From: Trachelipus rathkii
Taxonomy: Eukaryota; Arthropoda; Malacostraca; Isopoda; Trachelipodidae
Assembly: GCA_015478945.1 (NCBI GenBank)
Contig: JABUQX010061730.1
Coordinates: 1 to 13,284 of the forward strand
Reading direction: 5' to 3'
Length of the DNA stretch: 13,284 nt
Position numbers and translations under genes: made by a program. The notes below the pieces were generated by a model, which made no database searches, was not told the DNA's origin, and saw nothing but the letters and a program-made list of their open reading frames with translations. Shown here piece after piece: positions 1 to 7,575 of this stretch; position 1 is the stretch's first letter; each line of letters opens with the position of its first letter.

Positions 1-316
1 AAGAGTGGATGAGAGAGGCAGCAGGAAATGATACTTATGTCCCCGCGCCTCGAGCCTCCCCACCCTAGAAAAAATAGCCAATTGTTGTTATGTTGATTAC
101 TTAGTTACATTTCCTAGTAATGTACCAAGGATCCAAATAATGTATTCCTTTCGCTGTAGCTAGATTTTGAGATATATATTTTTAATTTATTTTTTTTATT
201 TTTTTTACATTCCACACTTGCCTATTCCGCACTAGCATTCCAGCAATGTATTCCCGTTACATGATAGCATAATAGTTTTTAAAGACTACCATATGAACGG
301 AAATCGAAACGCGGCC
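1..316 (+). mobile_element. Composite dispersed element, copy 1 (head cut by window edge)
   Basis: The first 66 bases hold a GC-rich stretch with TGTCCCCGCGCCTCGAGCC, matching the end of the GC-rich head of the minus-strand copy at 4396-4917 (there TGTCCCCCGCCGGCTCGAGC in element sense). After an AT-rich linker come two related monomers of about 90 bp. Each begins near TTACATT, has a CCAGCAATGTATTCC-like core, then a CTGTAG-like step and TAGTTTTTGAGATA-like end. The first monomer starts near 106 and the second near 206. The copy ends around GCGGCCTAATATATA, where TA repeat begins. The same order (GC head, linker, two monomers, TA) recurs in reverse at 4396-4917. The class is unknown: a SINE-like retroposon or the 3' end of a LINE is possible. 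No coding capacity is visible here. Confidence 0.7.
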
Positions 317-482
317 TAATATATATATAATATATATAGATAATATATAATATATTAATAAATACTAAATATATATATATATAATAATAATAGATATACT
401 ATAATAATATTATAAGTATATCTAATATATATATATATTATATATATAGATAATTATATATATATATAGTAATATATATGAT
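317..482. repeat. TA-rich microsatellite after element copy 1
   Basis: An imperfect (TA)n tract with interspersed ATAATA steps, almost free of G and C. It starts directly at the 3' end of the composite element, as in the other two copies. Confidence 0.9.
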
Positions 483-499
483 ATAACGAAGAAACCAGT

Positions 500-1672
500 A
501 AGAATGAGACAGAATCCAAAAACCTAGAGTGTCCATTCATGCCCCATAAAAATGAGTAAGAATAGAGAATTATTTTATAAAATATTAAGGTAATTAATAA
601 ATAGTAATTTAATAAGAAGCTCGATGGGCCTACCGAAAACGACAGTCAATTCCAACAATAATTAATAAATTAGTGAAAAAATGAAAAAAAGCCGCAGTGG
701 CCCCTCTAGAATGCATATATCAATAAATTTATAGATTAATAAATAAGATAATAATCAGAAGCCGCATGGCCTATCTAGACGGTCCTAGTCAACCCTAAAA
801 TAATTAATTTAAGTAAAATATATTAGGAAGCTGCAAATGAATCCCTCCTAGAATGTCCAGTGAAACCCATAATATATAAGACAATAACTAAGAAGCCAGC
901 CATGGCTATTAGACTAGCGCCAGTCAGCCCAATAAAGATTAATAGATTAAGAAGCCTCATTGGCCACCCTTCCTGAGAAGTCCCAGTCAACCCAATAATA
1001 GAATAAAATAAGAATTAAATAAGAAGCCACATAAGCCTACCGAGACTGCCCCATCAACCAATAATAATTATAATTAAAAATAAGAATTAGGAAGCCGCAT
1101 TCCTATCTAGACGATCCCAGTCAACCAATAATAAATAAAAAGAATAATACTTAAAAAGTAGCATGGTCCTTTTTAGACTACGTCCTCAGTCACCCATTAA
1201 TAAATAATAAAATAAAATCATTAGCTTAAGAAGCAGCAGGACTAGTTAGACTGTTCCCAATCAACCAATAGTAATTAAATAAAGTAAAAATAATAATAAG
1301 GAAGCCACATTACCCCTCTAGAAATGTCCCAGTCAACTCAAAATAAATAAGAATAATACATAAAAAGCCGCATGGTCCTTTTAGACTTCCCAGGCACCAA
1401 TAAATTAATAATTGGAAGCCGCCATGGTCCCCTCGAGATGTCCGCAGTTCAAATCCATAAAAAATTTAGAATAAAAATAATTTAATAATAGAATGTAATA
1501 ATGAATAATCTATAATTAAGTAAGCCACATGGCCTACCTAAGACAGTCCCAAGTCAACACCAACCAAAAAGTGATAAATAAGAAATATATAATCAGAAGC
1601 CGTATTGCCTATCTAGACGGTCCAGTCAACGACCCATAATAATAATTAAAAATCATTCTTTAGTATAATTAT
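500..1672 (+). repeat. Satellite block 1, forward orientation
   Basis: About sixteen units read in the AAGCCGCATGG to CCCAGTCAACC direction. The first, near 513-548, is poorly conserved and lacks the AAGCC start. The last begins at 1597 and ends in GGTCCAGTCAAC. The A/B alternation is clearest between 689 and 952 and again between 1302 and 1522. Confidence 0.9.
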
Positions 1673-1709
1673 TAGTTGACTGGACATGATAGATAGGCAA
1701 TTGCGGCTG
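1597..1709. repeat. Near-palindrome at the first orientation switch
   Basis: The last forward unit (1597-1630, AAGCCGTATTGCCTATCTAG at its head) faces the first reverse unit (1675-1709, ending AGATAGGCAATTGCGGCT). Over about 33 bp they are nearly reverse complements, separated by about 45 bp of A/T spacer that is itself partly symmetric. Both units are type B. The DNA could fold into a long hairpin. Confidence 0.85.
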
Positions 1710-2345
1710 TGACTATATTCTTATTATAATATTATGGAGAGAGAGTATTAGCAATTCTATTGGGCTAATGCGACTTTTAATTATTATTATTAATTATAAG
1801 TTATTGTGGTGACCTGGGACAGTGAGGTGGCCCGAGTGGCTTTCTAATTATAAATACTATCATAATAACATAGATATAGTATATAAAAATGAAGTCTTAA
1901 TTCTATGTGTTATGTGTGATGCCTGGACATACAGAGGGGCCAATCCGCTTCTCAACTTATTATTTTTTATCAGTAAATTGTTCATTCTTAGACAAGTCCA
2001 AAAAAGGACCAGCGGCTTTTAATGTATTATCTTATTATAGTTTAACTACATTTCTGAGGGATCCAGTGCTTAATTATTATTTTTTAATTATAATTATTAT
2101 TGGTTGACTGGGACATTAGTATAGGCAGCCCAACAGGCTTTTTATAGTATTAATGCTTATGGTAGTATTTAGTAATCGGTTGAGCTTGGGAACATTCGAG
2201 AGGCCAATGCGGCTACTTTGTATTAAGTTCTTATCGTGGACTGAGGGAAGAGTCATGATAAGAGAGCGCGAGACCAGCGGCTTCTTCTCCACCACTATAT
2301 TGGGTGACTAGGACATGTTCTAGATGGTCAATGCAGCTCCCTTAA
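1673..2345 (-). repeat. Satellite block 2, reverse orientation
   Basis: The same core appears as its reverse complement, for example GTTGACTGGACATGATAGAT at 1675, GGACATACAGAGGGGCCAAT at 1924, AAAAAAGGACCAGCGGCTTT near 2001, TTGACTGGGACATTAGTATA at 2104, GGAACATTCGAGAGGCCAAT near 2190 and ATGGTCAATGCAGCTCC at 2324. Spacers turn from A-rich to T-rich, as expected for an inversion. About ten units are visible, generally more degraded than in block 1. The short open frames at 1822-2107 are accidental frames over this block. Confidence 0.88.
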
Positions 2346-3330
2346 GTATTATCTGTGAAAGCCACACCTAAGAGCGCATTAAACTCTCTAGATAGTGAGC
2401 ACAAGTCCCCACAGCCATAATGTACAAAGTAATGAATACAAGAACCGTATGGTCCTTTTTAGACTGTCGCAGTGAGATAGCCAATAAAAAATTAATAATT
2501 AAAAGCACATGCCCCTCTAGTAATGTCTTTGGACCTTTTGTTTAAATAAGTAATAAACTGAAGAAGCAAGCATGAGCCTATCAAGACTGGTCCCAGTCAA
2601 GCCAATAATATAATATATATATATAATAATATATTATAATATATTATATATATATAATAGATAATATATAATATATAATATATATATAGTATAAATATAT
2701 ATATATATAATATATATATAAAATAATATTATATAATAATATATTATATATAATATAATATTATATATAATATATATATATAAGATATAAAGTAATAATT
2801 AAAAAATAAAAAATTAGAAAACCGGCATTGTACTGTCCTCAGAATTCCCAGTTCAACCTCATATAACGAAAAAGAATAAATTTAAAGAAGCCGCAGGTCC
2901 TTTTAAGTCGGTCCCAGTCAAACCAATAAAAATAATATTATATAGAACTTACATTGGCCCCTCAGAATGTCCCAGTCAACTCAATAAAAAAGAATAATAA
3001 TAAGAAATAAGAAATTACAAACTAAAGAAGCCGCATGGGCCTATAAAGACTGCCCAGTCAAACCAATAATAATTAGATAATAAAATAATAATTAAGAATC
3101 CCCATTGACCCCTCTAGATATGCCCAGTCAACCATAATAAAAAGAAAATACTAAGAAGGCCGCATATGGTCTCCTTTAGACAGTCCAGGTCAACCAAGTA
3201 AAAGTAAATAATAAGAAGCGGCATCACTCCCCCCTCCGAAAATATCACATTTGCAACACCATAAATAAATATATAAATTAGAAGTATTATTATTATTAAG
3301 CCACATGGCCATCCTAGACAACTCACGCCT
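2346..3330 (+). repeat. Satellite block 3, forward orientation
   Basis: Forward units resume with core starts near 2359, 2443, 2503, 2564, 2819, 2888, 2946, 3028, 3097, 3156, 3216 and 3298. The A/T spacer after the 2564 unit is replaced by a long TA microsatellite, so the next recognisable core is about 255 bp away instead of about 70. The last unit (3298) has a normal head, AAGCCACATGGCC, then fades into non-repeat DNA. Confidence 0.88.
2607..2786. repeat. TA microsatellite inside satellite block 3
   Basis: An imperfect (TA)n with ATAATA steps, starting right after a CCAATAATA spacer motif of a satellite unit. It probably grew from the unit's own A/T spacer, though insertion cannot be excluded. 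Confidence 0.9.
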
Positions 3331-3568
3331 ATTCGTATTCTCAAAAGCCAAAATCTCCTCGTTGCTTTACGTTGCGTGCGCCTCTTCAGCATATCTATGT
3401 CTTATTTAATAAGGGTGCTATGTAGACAATATTCAAATACTGGCTAACATATCTATTAAGCGGACATAAACAAAAACAATATATGTGATTAAAGTCGGCA
3501 TCTGCAATAATTTCAGATTTTTACCCTAGGCGCACCTAGCTCGGGTTCAAAATCTTACATGAAAACAG
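3331..3568. other. Non-repeat stretch, no gene recognised
   Basis: Mixed-composition sequence following the satellite. I see no long open frame, no convincing splice signals and no repeat unit. GGGTTCAAAATCT at 3543 looks like a tRNA B box, but no tRNA fold surrounds it. The minus-strand frame over 3114-3392 is mostly satellite. Confidence 0.5.
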
Positions 3569-3757
3569 ATGAAAACAGCAACCACTGAAAGAATGTTAAC
3601 AGGACTTACGGGTTTACAAGCCAATAGTTTTGAACATAGAAAAAATCATATTAAAAACTCAATAATAATATATATATGTGTTATTTTAATTTTATTTCTA
3701 ATGAAATTAAATTCACTTAAAATCATAAAAATAAAAAAAATAATAAAAAAAATATAA
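3569..3757 (+). other. Short open frame, 62 codons, probably not a gene
   Basis: The first 25 codons have a mixed amino-acid composition (RMLTGLTGLQ, then HRKNHIK). The second half is Ile/Lys-rich only because the DNA becomes A/T-rich. It lies just upstream of a hAT-like terminus and could be part of that element's body, but I recognise no transposase motif. It is not annotated as a gene. Confidence 0.15.
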
Positions 3758-3762
3758 AAAAA

Positions 3763-3872
3763 TCAAACAAATCAAAAAAATCAAAAAATCCAAAAAAATC
3801 TGATATTTATAAAAAAAATCAAGTAAAAAAACTCAATTTGATTTTTTCAGTTGATTTTTCGTGCCATCCCTG
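3763..3872 (-). mobile_element. hAT-like right terminus with AATCAAA repeat
   Basis: Read on the minus strand from 3872, the end is CAGGGATGGCACGAAAAATC. This has the CAGGG-type start common in hAT transposon inverted ends. Inside it lie repeated TTGATTTTTT blocks that grade into an A-rich AATCAAA simple repeat (3763-3830 on the plus strand). No matching left end is visible nearby, so element length and the 8-bp target duplication cannot be set. The family assignment rests on the terminus alone. Confidence 0.4.
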
Positions 3873-3876
3873 TTAA

Positions 3877-4207
3877 ATAATAATATAATATTATATATAT
3901 ATATAATATATAGTATAAAGATATAATATATATAGTTTAATAGATATAATATAGATATAATATATAATAATATATTATAATATATATATATATATAAACT
4001 ATATTATATTATATATATATAGTTAATAGTTAAATAATAATATATTATATATATAGTAATAAATTGTATATATAAGACAATATATAATTATATATTATGT
4101 ATAGATATATTAATAATATAATAAGATATATATAATAATGATATATATATTATATATATAAATATATATTAAATATGATATATATAGTATTATATATTAT
4201 ATAATAT
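3877..4207. repeat. Long TA-rich microsatellite
   Basis: About 330 bp of imperfect TA/ATAATA with almost no G or C. The interruptions differ along its length, so it is an old, broken tract. Confidence 0.92.
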
Positions 4208-4250
4208 AGGCGTGCTCGTGGTTCTTGTGGCAAGGGGGTGCTTGCCTTTA
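4208..4250. other. GC-richer hairpin island between TA tracts
   Basis: A roughly 43-bp island (AGGCGTGCTCGTGG onward) isolated between two TA tracts. GGCAAG (4229-4234) and CTTGCC (4241-4246) form a perfect 6-bp stem with a 6-base GGGGTG loop. No function is recognised; it may be the remnant of an older sequence invaded by TA expansion. Confidence 0.6.
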
Positions 4251-4395
4251 ATATATATATTATTATATATATAAAATACAAATATATAATATATATATAT
4301 ATATATATAGAATATATAGTAATAGTATAATATAATATAATATATTATATAAGATATATATATAGTATAATATATATATAATATATATAATAGAG
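4251..4395. repeat. TA microsatellite at the 3' end of element copy 2
   Basis: Imperfect (TA)n. In the sense of the minus-strand composite element it follows the element's 3' end directly, as the TA tracts do at 317 and 5240. The minus-strand Tyr/Ile-rich frame over 4190-4414 is translated microsatellite. Confidence 0.9.
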
Positions 4396-4917
4396 GCAAA
4401 CCTCTAACTGACATAAAATAATCTCAACAAACTACAATATTCTACAGGGAAAAGGAAATACATTGTTGGAATCCTGGAATTTTACTGCAGAAAATGTTTT
4501 AAAAAAAAAAAACACTTAAAAAACTACAAAGATACAGGGAAATCGAATCTGCATCCTTGGAAAAATGTTTAAGTAAGGGAAAATGTAAAAAAAAACAAAA
4601 AATTAATCAAAAAATGCTATTTTGGGGGGGAAGCTCGAGCCGGCGGGGGACATAGATTATAATAATAATTTTGTAAAGGAATTGCACGGCAATGTAGGTG
4701 GCTCGAGCCGACGGGAACACAGGGGGAGGACGTTTTCCAAATACCCGTAAGGGCGGGCGGAGGGAACCCGCCGGCACACCCAAATACAAAGAGAGGGGGT
4801 TCCGGAGACCCCCCGGAGGGGGGGGAAGTTAGTCCTACCCCGTAGTTCCCCGAAGGCCGAGAGACCCCGACTCCTGCCATCGGGCGGTATACCCTTGGGG
4901 GTATCCCTAGTTAAAAA
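4396..4917 (-). mobile_element. Composite dispersed element, copy 2 (longest)
   Basis: Read on the minus strand, a GC-rich head (4917 to about 4620) begins TTTTTTAACTAGGGATACCC and contains several self-complementary blocks. These include a GGTATACCC/GGGGTATCC pair, a run CCCCCCGGAGGGGGG, and GGGCGG facing CCCGCC. Near its end a GGCTCGAGC motif occurs twice, about 69 bp apart (at 4632 and 4701 on the plus strand). Next comes a T-rich linker and two monomers of about 90 bp (4605-4522 and 4520-4425). Both contain a TTTCCCTGTA step, and the second has CCAACAATGTATTTCC, matching the plus-strand copies. TA repeat follows. Overlapping minus-strand frames of 60-90 codons exist in all three phases of the head, which reflects GC content rather than a chosen frame. 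Its class is unknown. Confidence 0.7.
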
Positions 4918-5033
4918 AACAAAAAACAAATTAATAGAATATTTATTTTGAACGAGTAACGTATAGAAAGGTCTCTAAATAGGATTAGTACTACATATTA
5001 CTATAATTATAAACATTAATCTTTTTTATTTAA
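4918..5033. other. Spacer between inverted element copies, nothing recognised
   Basis: About 115 bp of A/T-rich sequence between the 5' end of the minus-strand copy and the tail-only plus-strand copy. It has no repeat unit or open frame. Confidence 0.5.
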
Positions 5034-5240
5034 TTTTTACATTTCCTAACTAAATTTATCCAGGTGCCAAAAATGTATCATTTTCCCTGTAGCGCTATGT
5101 AGTTTTTGAGATATGATTTATTTTTTATTTTAGTTTTTTATTTGTTTTACAATTTTCCACGGCACTAAATATAGACAGCATCCAGCAATTGTATTCCTTT
5201 TCCTCGGTAGCTGTTGATAGTTTTTGAGAAGGCTGACCAT
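5034..5240 (+). mobile_element. Composite dispersed element, copy 3 (tail only)
   Basis: Two monomers of about 90-100 bp match those of copies 1 and 2. The first runs from TTTTTACATTTCC (5034) through CCAAAAATGTATCATTTTCC, CCCTGTAGC and TAGTTTTTGAGATATGA. The second runs from TTTTACAATTTTCC (near 5144) through CATCCAGCAATTGTATTCC to TAGTTTTTGAGAAGGCTGA. No GC-rich head precedes it, so the copy is 5'-truncated, as is typical of reverse-transcribed elements. TA repeat starts at its 3' end. Confidence 0.75.
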
Positions 5241-5458
5241 ATTATATAAAAATATATAGTATAAAATATATAAAAGTATGAATATAAAAATATATATATT
5301 AATATATATATATAGAGATAAAATATATATATAATATAATAATATATATATTATAATATATATATATATATATGATTATATATAATATATTATATATATA
5401 TAATATATAGAATAATATATATAATATATATATATATAATATAAAAATATCTATAATA
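5241..5458. repeat. TA microsatellite after element copy 3
   Basis: Imperfect TA and AATATA steps directly following the element tail, ending abruptly at the G-rich block near 5459. Confidence 0.9.
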
Positions 5459-5815
5459 TGTTTGTATTTGGGTGGGTTTATGCGGGGTAGTCTTTGGTGG
5501 TGGGTGAGGGAAGGAGGGCGGATGGGCGCGGTGTGTGGTGGTGGTTTTTATTGGGTTTTGGGGTCTGTGTGTTGTGTAGTTGGGTGGGTGGGTATGGGAA
5601 GCGCGCGGGCGGTGGGGGGCGGAGCGGGGCGCGAGCGGGCGGGGGGTGGGGTTTGCTCGATCGGGATGGGGGTGGGTGTAAACATTGATGGTGGACAATA
5701 TCACCAACTTTTTCAAAGATAGGCACACAAAACCGTCGAGAAGCCCGAACACTAAATCAATATATTGTGGGGTAGTGGGTTTTGATGGGGTCGGTTTGGG
5801 GTGGTGTGGTCGGGT
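5459..5815 (+). repeat. G-rich strand with G-quadruplex potential
   Basis: Two G/T-rich blocks (5459-5681 and 5767-5815) with very little C. They are made of GGTGGGTG, GGGCGG and GGGTTTTGGGG-like runs. The densest part, 5601-5651, has many closely spaced runs of three or more G, such as GGGCGGTGGGGGGCGGAGCG. This suits intramolecular G-quadruplexes on the plus strand. The blocks are split by a normal-composition segment (5682-5766). Open frames in five phases here reflect the lack of A/T stop codons and are not genes. Confidence 0.8.
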
Positions 5816-6035
5816 ATATATATATATATATAATATATAGTAAATAATATATTATATACTATATATAAATATATATATTTATATATATAATATATAGATA
5901 TATAAGTATTATAAATATATATATAATAGATATATATAATAATATATAATATATATATATATATCTATATAAATATAGTAATAAATGTATAATTTATATA
6001 TATAATTATTATATATGATATATATAGTAGTAATA
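5816..6035. repeat. TA-rich microsatellite
   Basis: Imperfect TA/ATAATA. The minus-strand frame at 5909-6136 is Tyr/Ile-rich translated repeat for two thirds of its length. Confidence 0.9.
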
Positions 6036-6334
6036 TAACTTACATATGGGGCGAAATGAATGTTTTGAAAAAAACGGATCAGTTTAAATGCAAATTGATC
6101 GAAACTAAAGGGAGGATAAATGTGAAGTTCAACCAAAAGGGAAGATATCAGGAAAGAACAAATTCACTTTTTGTTCCAGCTTACCTTTATAAGCTAATGA
6201 CACTGTGGACACATTCGCTTCGGATACATAAGTAAAAAATACGGTATAGACTAATTGGGAACAAAGATTTTGAAGTTCCCATTACTTGTTATCTCTGATT
6301 TGAAGAAATCGTCCGATTCAGAAATTTATTTATA
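6036..6334. other. Non-repeat island between TA tracts
   Basis: About 300 bp of ordinary composition, the only long unique stretch between 5240 and 6990. It contains the short open frame at 6056-6235. No transposon terminus, repeat unit or RNA gene was recognised. Confidence 0.5.
6056..6235 (+). CDS. Possible short open frame, 59 codons, unknown
   Basis: ATG at 6056 to TAA at 6233. The translation begins MNVLKKTDQFKCKLIETKGR and ends LMTLWTHSLRIHK. It is Lys-rich with aromatic residues and is not a simple-repeat translation, unlike nearly all other open frames here. No signal peptide, membrane segment or family motif is visible, and no promoter or Kozak context supports it. The frame also stays open upstream of the ATG into the TA tract, so it could be a piece of an exon or of a mobile-element gene rather than a start. 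Chance is the most likely explanation. Confidence 0.12.
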   Translation: MNVLKKTDQFKCKLIETKGRINVKFNQKGRYQERTNSLFVPAYLYKLMTLWTHSLRIHK

Positions 6335-6450
6335 TAATATATAAATATATATATATATAATATATATAAATATATTATATTATATATATAATAAGATATA
6401 ATATAATATATTATAATAATATAATAAATGTAATAAAAATATATATATAT
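6335..6450. repeat. TA-rich microsatellite
   Basis: Imperfect TA/ATAATA tract passing directly into the GA repeat that follows. Confidence 0.88.
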
Positions 6451-6603
6451 ATAGAGAGAGAGAAAGAGAAGAGAGAGAAGAGGAGATAAAAAAGGAGAGA
6501 AAGACGGTAAGATTAAGGAGAGATAAACGGAGAGGAGAGAGATAGAGAGACAGAAGAGAGAAGGAAGTAGAGAGAGAAGAGAGAGAGAGAGGAGAGAGAG
6601 AAG
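6451..6603. repeat. GA (purine) microsatellite
   Basis: AGAGAGAG runs with AAGAG and GGAG variants; almost every base on the plus strand is A or G. The minus-strand Ser/Leu-rich frames at 6380-6707 are translations of this tract. A long purine strand like this can form triplex DNA. Confidence 0.93.
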
Positions 6604-6709
6604 TCAAGGAATAAACAAAGAAACTTGTTGAGTGAGCTAGTTGTGGCGTAGTTTGAAATTTTTTTTTGGGGGGGCTGCAGTGCCGCAGTGCCTAGGTTGG
6701 GCACCACTG
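6604..6709 (-). mobile_element. hAT-like terminus, truncated by GA repeat
   Basis: Read on the minus strand from 6709, the end is CAGTGGTGCCCAACCT, very close to the CAGNGGTTCCCAACC-type inverted end of many hAT transposons and their non-autonomous derivatives. About 100 bp of non-repeat body follows before the GA repeat. On the plus strand CAGTGCC and GGGCACCACTG pair imperfectly around TAGGTT, a sub-terminal hairpin. No partner end is seen to the left, so only one end survives or the other is diverged. No transposase coding is present. Confidence 0.5.
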
Positions 6710-6992
6710 TAATATAATATAATATAATATATATATAAATATATAAAAATGATAATAGTAATAATATAGTATAATTATAATTAAAAATTAATATATTATA
6801 TATAGATATATATATATAGATAATATATTATATATTAATATAATATAAGAATATCAGTATATGTATATATATAAGATAATATTATATATATATTTATATA
6901 ATTATATATATAAATAACTAATATTATAAATATAATATAATAAATATATATATATAGAATAATATAAAATATATAGTTATATAATTATAATG
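6710..6992. repeat. TA-rich microsatellite
   Basis: Imperfect TA, ATAATA and AATATA steps, ending at the start of the reverse-transcriptase relic. Confidence 0.9.
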
Positions 6993-7335
6993 ATGTTGCA
7001 GAAAGGAGGTAGAGGGGTGGAGGAATGCTGTATAGGTTAGATAATATATGTTCGAGGAGTGGTGAGGTACCACAGGATTGGAGGATGGTTTTGTTCCCCT
7101 GGTATAAGGAAGGGAAGTGATGGAATGTGGGAATTAGTAGAGGTTATAGTTCTTTTAAAGTGTGGTAGGGAAAGGTAGGAGAAACGATTTGAGAAGGAAA
7201 AGGTTAAACGGAAGGGAAGAATGGGGAAAACAAGGAGGAATTGTTAGGGAGGGAAGAGGTGTGTGTGGACCAAGTGTTACACTAAAGATGCTTGTGGTAG
7301 GCCGACGAATATGTGTTCGTGTGTGTATATATATA
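6993..7335 (+). pseudogene. Non-LTR retrotransposon reverse transcriptase, N-terminal relic
   Basis: This is a broken piece of the first part of a LINE-type RT domain, the enzyme that copies element RNA at the target site. From 6993 one frame reads MLQKGGRGVEE. After a shift the frame from about 7022 reads YRLDNICSRSGEVPQDWR, then MVLFPWYKEGK, a stop at 7114, and SRGYSS (7135-7152). These match the conserved order 'GEVP.DWR...PLYKGKG...RGISLLSV..GK' known from many invertebrate LINE RTs. A further frame gives VCVDQV near 7260 (the GRGCVDQ region), and TLKML follows in yet another frame. At least three frameshifts and two stops rule out function. The catalytic YADD region is missing: the copy stops at a short GTGTGTATATATA stretch at about 7335. 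The longer open frame at 7162-7362 covers only part of it in a mixed phase. Confidence 0.85.
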
Positions 7336-7359
7336 GTAAGCCCGCCAGGAACCCTACCG

Positions 7360-7575
7360 TGAGACCTTTTTGAGAGGCCCAATTGGTACCTGCCCTTTGA
7401 CCTTTTTGGCTTGACCTTTTTGGGCTTGACCTTTTTTGAGCCCAAAGTTTGAGTTACCAGGGGTGGAGAGGATCTCGGGAGCGCGGCGAGCAGATGGATG
7501 AGATCGAGGGGGGGAGGGGCGATGTTTGGGCCTGTGACCTTTTTGGGGCCTTTACCTTTTTTCGACCAACCCTTT
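7360..7575. repeat. GACCTTTTTGG short repeat cluster
   Basis: The motif GACCTTTTTGGGCTT recurs near 7367, 7398, 7414, 7429 and 7536, with a weaker TTACCTTTTTTCG near 7552. The middle three are spaced about 15-16 bp. A G-rich non-repeat stretch (7461-7530) separates the two groups. The minus-strand 145-codon frame at 7155-7592 runs across this cluster and the RT relic in antisense, so its Lys-Pro repeats (KKVKPKK) are translated repeat. Confidence 0.7.

Larger units (their letters stand above)
500..3330. repeat. Degenerate satellite array, ~65-70 bp units, orientation switches twice
   Basis: More than thirty recognisable units share a GC-richer core followed by an A/T spacer made of AATAA and ATTAA runs. 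The core reads AAGCCGCATGGCC, a variable middle with TCTAGA, then TGTCCCAGTCAACCAATAA. Forward core starts include 617, 689, 759, 828, 893, 952, 1024, 1092, 1156, 1231, 1302, 1365, 1416, 1522 and 1597, so the spacing is mostly 59-75 bp, with one short (51) and one long (106) interval. Two unit types recur. Type A has CCCCTCTAGAATGTCC (689, 828, 1302, 1416, 2503, 3097). Type B has CCTATCTAGACGGTCC or CCTTTTTAGACTGTCC (759, 1156, 1365, 1597, 2443, 2888). They often alternate, so the ancestral repeat may have been a dimer of about 135 bp. Units differ by substitutions and many small indels. No coding function is seen. Confidence 0.93.

Noticed and set aside
500..3330. CRISPR array (regular repeats with spacers)
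   Set aside because: Units vary in length and sequence, the spacers are A/T filler rather than unique sequences, and the context is eukaryotic.
3490..3556. tRNA or tRNA-derived SINE suggested by GGGTTCAAAATCT
   Set aside because: No acceptor stem, anticodon arm or A box at the right distance.
4860..4890. pol III A-box-like TGGCAGGAGTCGG on the minus strand of the element head
   Set aside because: It resembles an A box, but I found no B box 30-70 bp downstream, so a tRNA-derived SINE head is not supported.
4607..4929. Three overlapping minus-strand frames over the GC-rich head
   Set aside because: All three phases are open at once because stops are rare in GC-rich DNA; none shows a recognisable domain.
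5390..5752. Pro/His/Thr-rich minus-strand frame of 120 codons and overlapping Gly/Trp-rich plus-strand frames
   Set aside because: They are translations of the G-rich/C-rich strand pair; several phases are open together.
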